This document shows positions 62,345 to 64,000 of a stretch of 64,000 nt of DNA, in pieces (the stretch's first letter is position 1; each line of letters opens with the position of its first letter). The stretch lies in contig NC_071333.1 of assembly GCF_010183535.1 (NCBI RefSeq), positions 12,956,587-13,020,586 on the forward strand, written 5' to 3'. The notes beneath the pieces were generated by a model, which had not been told where the DNA came from, made no database searches, and saw only the letters and a program-made list of their open reading frames with translations. This DNA is from Caenorhabditis remanei (taxonomy: Eukaryota; Nematoda; Chromadorea; Rhabditida; Rhabditidae). Position numbers and translations under genes: made by a program.

Positions 62345-62398
62345 CTCTCCATCCTCAGTTTGTCGTCGGAAAAACTTAGCCGAATAGCGGGAAGACAT
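62345..62398 (-). CDS. Possible 5' coding exon of a minus-strand gene
   Basis: After the acceptor CTCTTTTCAG and one base, an ATG opens 18 codons (MSSRYSAKFFRRQTEDGE) that end in phase 0 at a good donor (GAG|GTATGT). The phase fits the first IgCAM exon 2.1 kb downstream, which also starts in phase 0. It could therefore be an alternative N-terminus of that gene, but it contains no signal peptide. It may belong to another transcript. Confidence 0.4.
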
Positions 62399-62638
62399 TC
62401 TGAAAAGAGCTATAAAACATTGGTTGCTCAGTAACGGTAGTAATAAAACAAGCAGTGCACAAAACGCTAAACTCTGCTTCAGAGATTTGCCAGAGATACA
62501 TATACATTCAAAGGTGGTGTCGGTCCATGAATAAGCGTATTATAACTCTTTTTGGGTGGGGTCTCCCTCTATCCCCCTCCATTGACCTCCCGTTATGCCG
62601 CAAGTATTGCCTTCTGCCAATTTTATAATAGTGTAATC

Positions 62639-62845
62639 ATGGATATACATAAGGTGTCTGACGAAAGTGAGGAAAAGAAAAAGGAGGAAGAGAAGCTAAA
62701 GACAATTAACAGAATCGGCTCAGAATGGGGAAGGCAGATGTTATGGATCCGGCCTAGTAACCAATCAAAATTCGCATTGCTCAGGAAGAAGGCATTATCG
62801 GAAATTGTCCCAAACAGTGAATTGGGACGGGATAACTTGATTTAG
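62639..62845 (+). CDS. Possible small charged protein or gene fragment
   Basis: An ATG in a reasonable context (AATCATGG) opens 68 codons: MDIHKVSDESEEKKKEEEKL, then SEWGRQMLWIRPSNQSKF, ending SELGRDNLI. Composition is protein-like, with a strongly charged helix followed by a Trp-containing segment. No splice sites or partners are evident, and no similarity to the orphan family was seen. It could be a lone first exon, a short gene or a relic. Confidence 0.35.
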   Translation: MDIHKVSDESEEKKKEEEKLKTINRIGSEWGRQMLWIRPSNQSKFALLRKKALSEIVPNSELGRDNLI

Positions 62846-63260
62846 TTTGACAATAGTAGATCAAAATCTGTGGAGGTAGCAGAGGCTTTCGTGGGAGGTA
62901 GCAGAGGCTTTCGACGCATGAATTTGTTCACTTCTGGAAAAACTCTGTTATCTGTGAGCACAACTTGAAGTTGTCTTCTAGTTTTGTTTTTAACTTTTTC
63001 GAAGTTTTCCCCGACACATTTGTGAATTCCAAACACGTCGGAGTACCGGAAGAGGAAGTTTTGGATTTCAGACACAAAAACAAGCAGAAGTTCATGATAC
63101 CTCCCACGAAGAAAACGAGTTGAGAAACCCTTTGCGATTTATTTGAGCATAAATATTATGGTGGTATCTGTTATTGTTATGCTGTTATCCCATTCAAGAA
63201 AATCATCATGTTTCCGGTAATTGCCAATGTTTTTGAGGAACACTAATTATTTTTCCCCAT
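62842..63260 (-). pseudogene. Minus-strand coding remnant
   Basis: Two protein-like pieces lie in order on the minus strand. The first (about 63240-63140) includes VFLKNIGNYRKHDDFLEWDN. The second (about 63120-62842) includes FRYSDVFGIHKCVGENFEKV and VVLTDNRVFPEVNKFMRRKP and ends at a stop. No start codon and no clean splice junction connects them, and the second contains a tandem duplication of 22 bp. This suggests a decayed gene, although an active gene with an upstream exon outside my reading is possible. Confidence 0.35.
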
Positions 63261-64000
63261 AATATACATAATAGATATCATATCTTCCTCCACAGGAAAT
63301 TATGATAATTTCTTACTCAACAAGCATCTGACAAGTGGGAAGGTGTGAAAAATTTCATTCTTCAATTAGTTCCTTGTAGGTTTGTGTATATGTGTCGCCG
63401 GTAGAAGTGTGGTTTATTTCAATTTTACATTCACTAGAGCGGAAACCTAGATAGAAAGCTGACATGGGGGGGGGGGGCGAGGAAAAAAATTCGTTTTGTT
63501 AGCGCATAACCTCTCTGTTGTCTATTTCCAAGCTATCAATAATATTTTATTTTCATCACTGTGCAGTTTTTTGAATGTTTGGTTTTCTTAAAATTTGAGT
63601 TTTGGCCTTTAATAAAATCCTAAAAATTTCATGACAAATTCACCAAAAGAAAGTCACCCTCGATTGTTTAAAGAGCTGAATAGAATTTTTAAACACGAAA
63701 CAAGACCAAAACGTAGTTGACTTGCTGCTGAATCTGTCTTAGTTGAAGAATTCAAACCGAGCATGATATCTTTCTATAAACAAAGTTTAAACAATGTTTA
63801 GGTTTTTTTATAAACAGTGTTTTGTATAAAAACAAAATTCAAGAATGTTTGTCGCACCCGTTATAAGCTTTATTGCAATTGCGTCTCATGCTCGACTCTT
63901 TTGCAAACTCTTTCACATCCAGTCTGTTATGTCCTTAGGTGGCGGGAGAAAGGAATTATAAAACCATTTATTTACATGGTGAGAATCAACAACTAAGAGT

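Larger units (their letters stand above)
62399..64000. other. Right edge: small frames and duplicated debris
   Basis: It holds a possible small plus-strand gene (62639), coding-like minus-strand pieces (62842-63260), a 22-bp-spaced direct repeat (GGAGGTAGCAGAGGCTTTCG at 62872 and 62894), a G12 tract (63466-63477) and a diverged copy of the 3' flank of gene K (63530-63770). No complete gene is supported. Confidence 0.5.

Overview
The window looks like chromosomal DNA of a Caenorhabditis-type nematode. The evidence is compact genes with many introns of about 45-60 bp, acceptors of the form TTTTCAG, AT-rich intergenic DNA, a tandem array of nematode cuticle collagens, and recognisable lmp-1 and neuronal IgCAM orthologues. 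In C. elegans lmp-1 is X-linked as I recall, so an X location is plausible but not shown here. I rebuilt exons by eye from GT/AG sites and open frames. For every complete multi-exon model given, total coding length is a multiple of three.

Left part (1-16.1 kb): the 5' end of a secreted-protein gene runs off the left edge on the minus strand. It is followed by five almost identical cuticle collagen genes in head-to-tail array (4.4, 7.2, 10.0, 12.2 and 14.8 kb). Each has its own TATA promoter and ends in the same C-terminal signature. A minus-strand sugar-transporter-like MFS gene (16.1-18.3 kb) closes this part.

Middle part (21.3-53.1 kb): mostly genes I do not recognise, but ten of them appear to belong to one divergent family. 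They share a C-terminal helical module with an intron of phase 0 at the same place. In seven of them the exon before that intron is exactly 56 nt. The set includes tandem pairs (40.7/42.5 kb and 49.5/52.0 kb), a minus-strand member (27.4-28.3 kb) and an eleventh, truncated copy at 45.2 kb. A protein kinase gene (34.5-36.4 kb), a small orphan gene (29.9 kb) and a tRNA-Trp (46.9 kb) sit among them.

Right part (53.8-64 kb): lmp-1 (lysosomal membrane glycoprotein) and a large IgCAM with five Ig domains, two FnIII domains and one membrane segment (Turtle/Borderless/IGSF9 type), both on the minus strand. Gene debris follows, including a diverged copy of the 3' flank of the 52.0 kb family gene. No CRISPR array, rRNA, virus or bacterial feature was seen.
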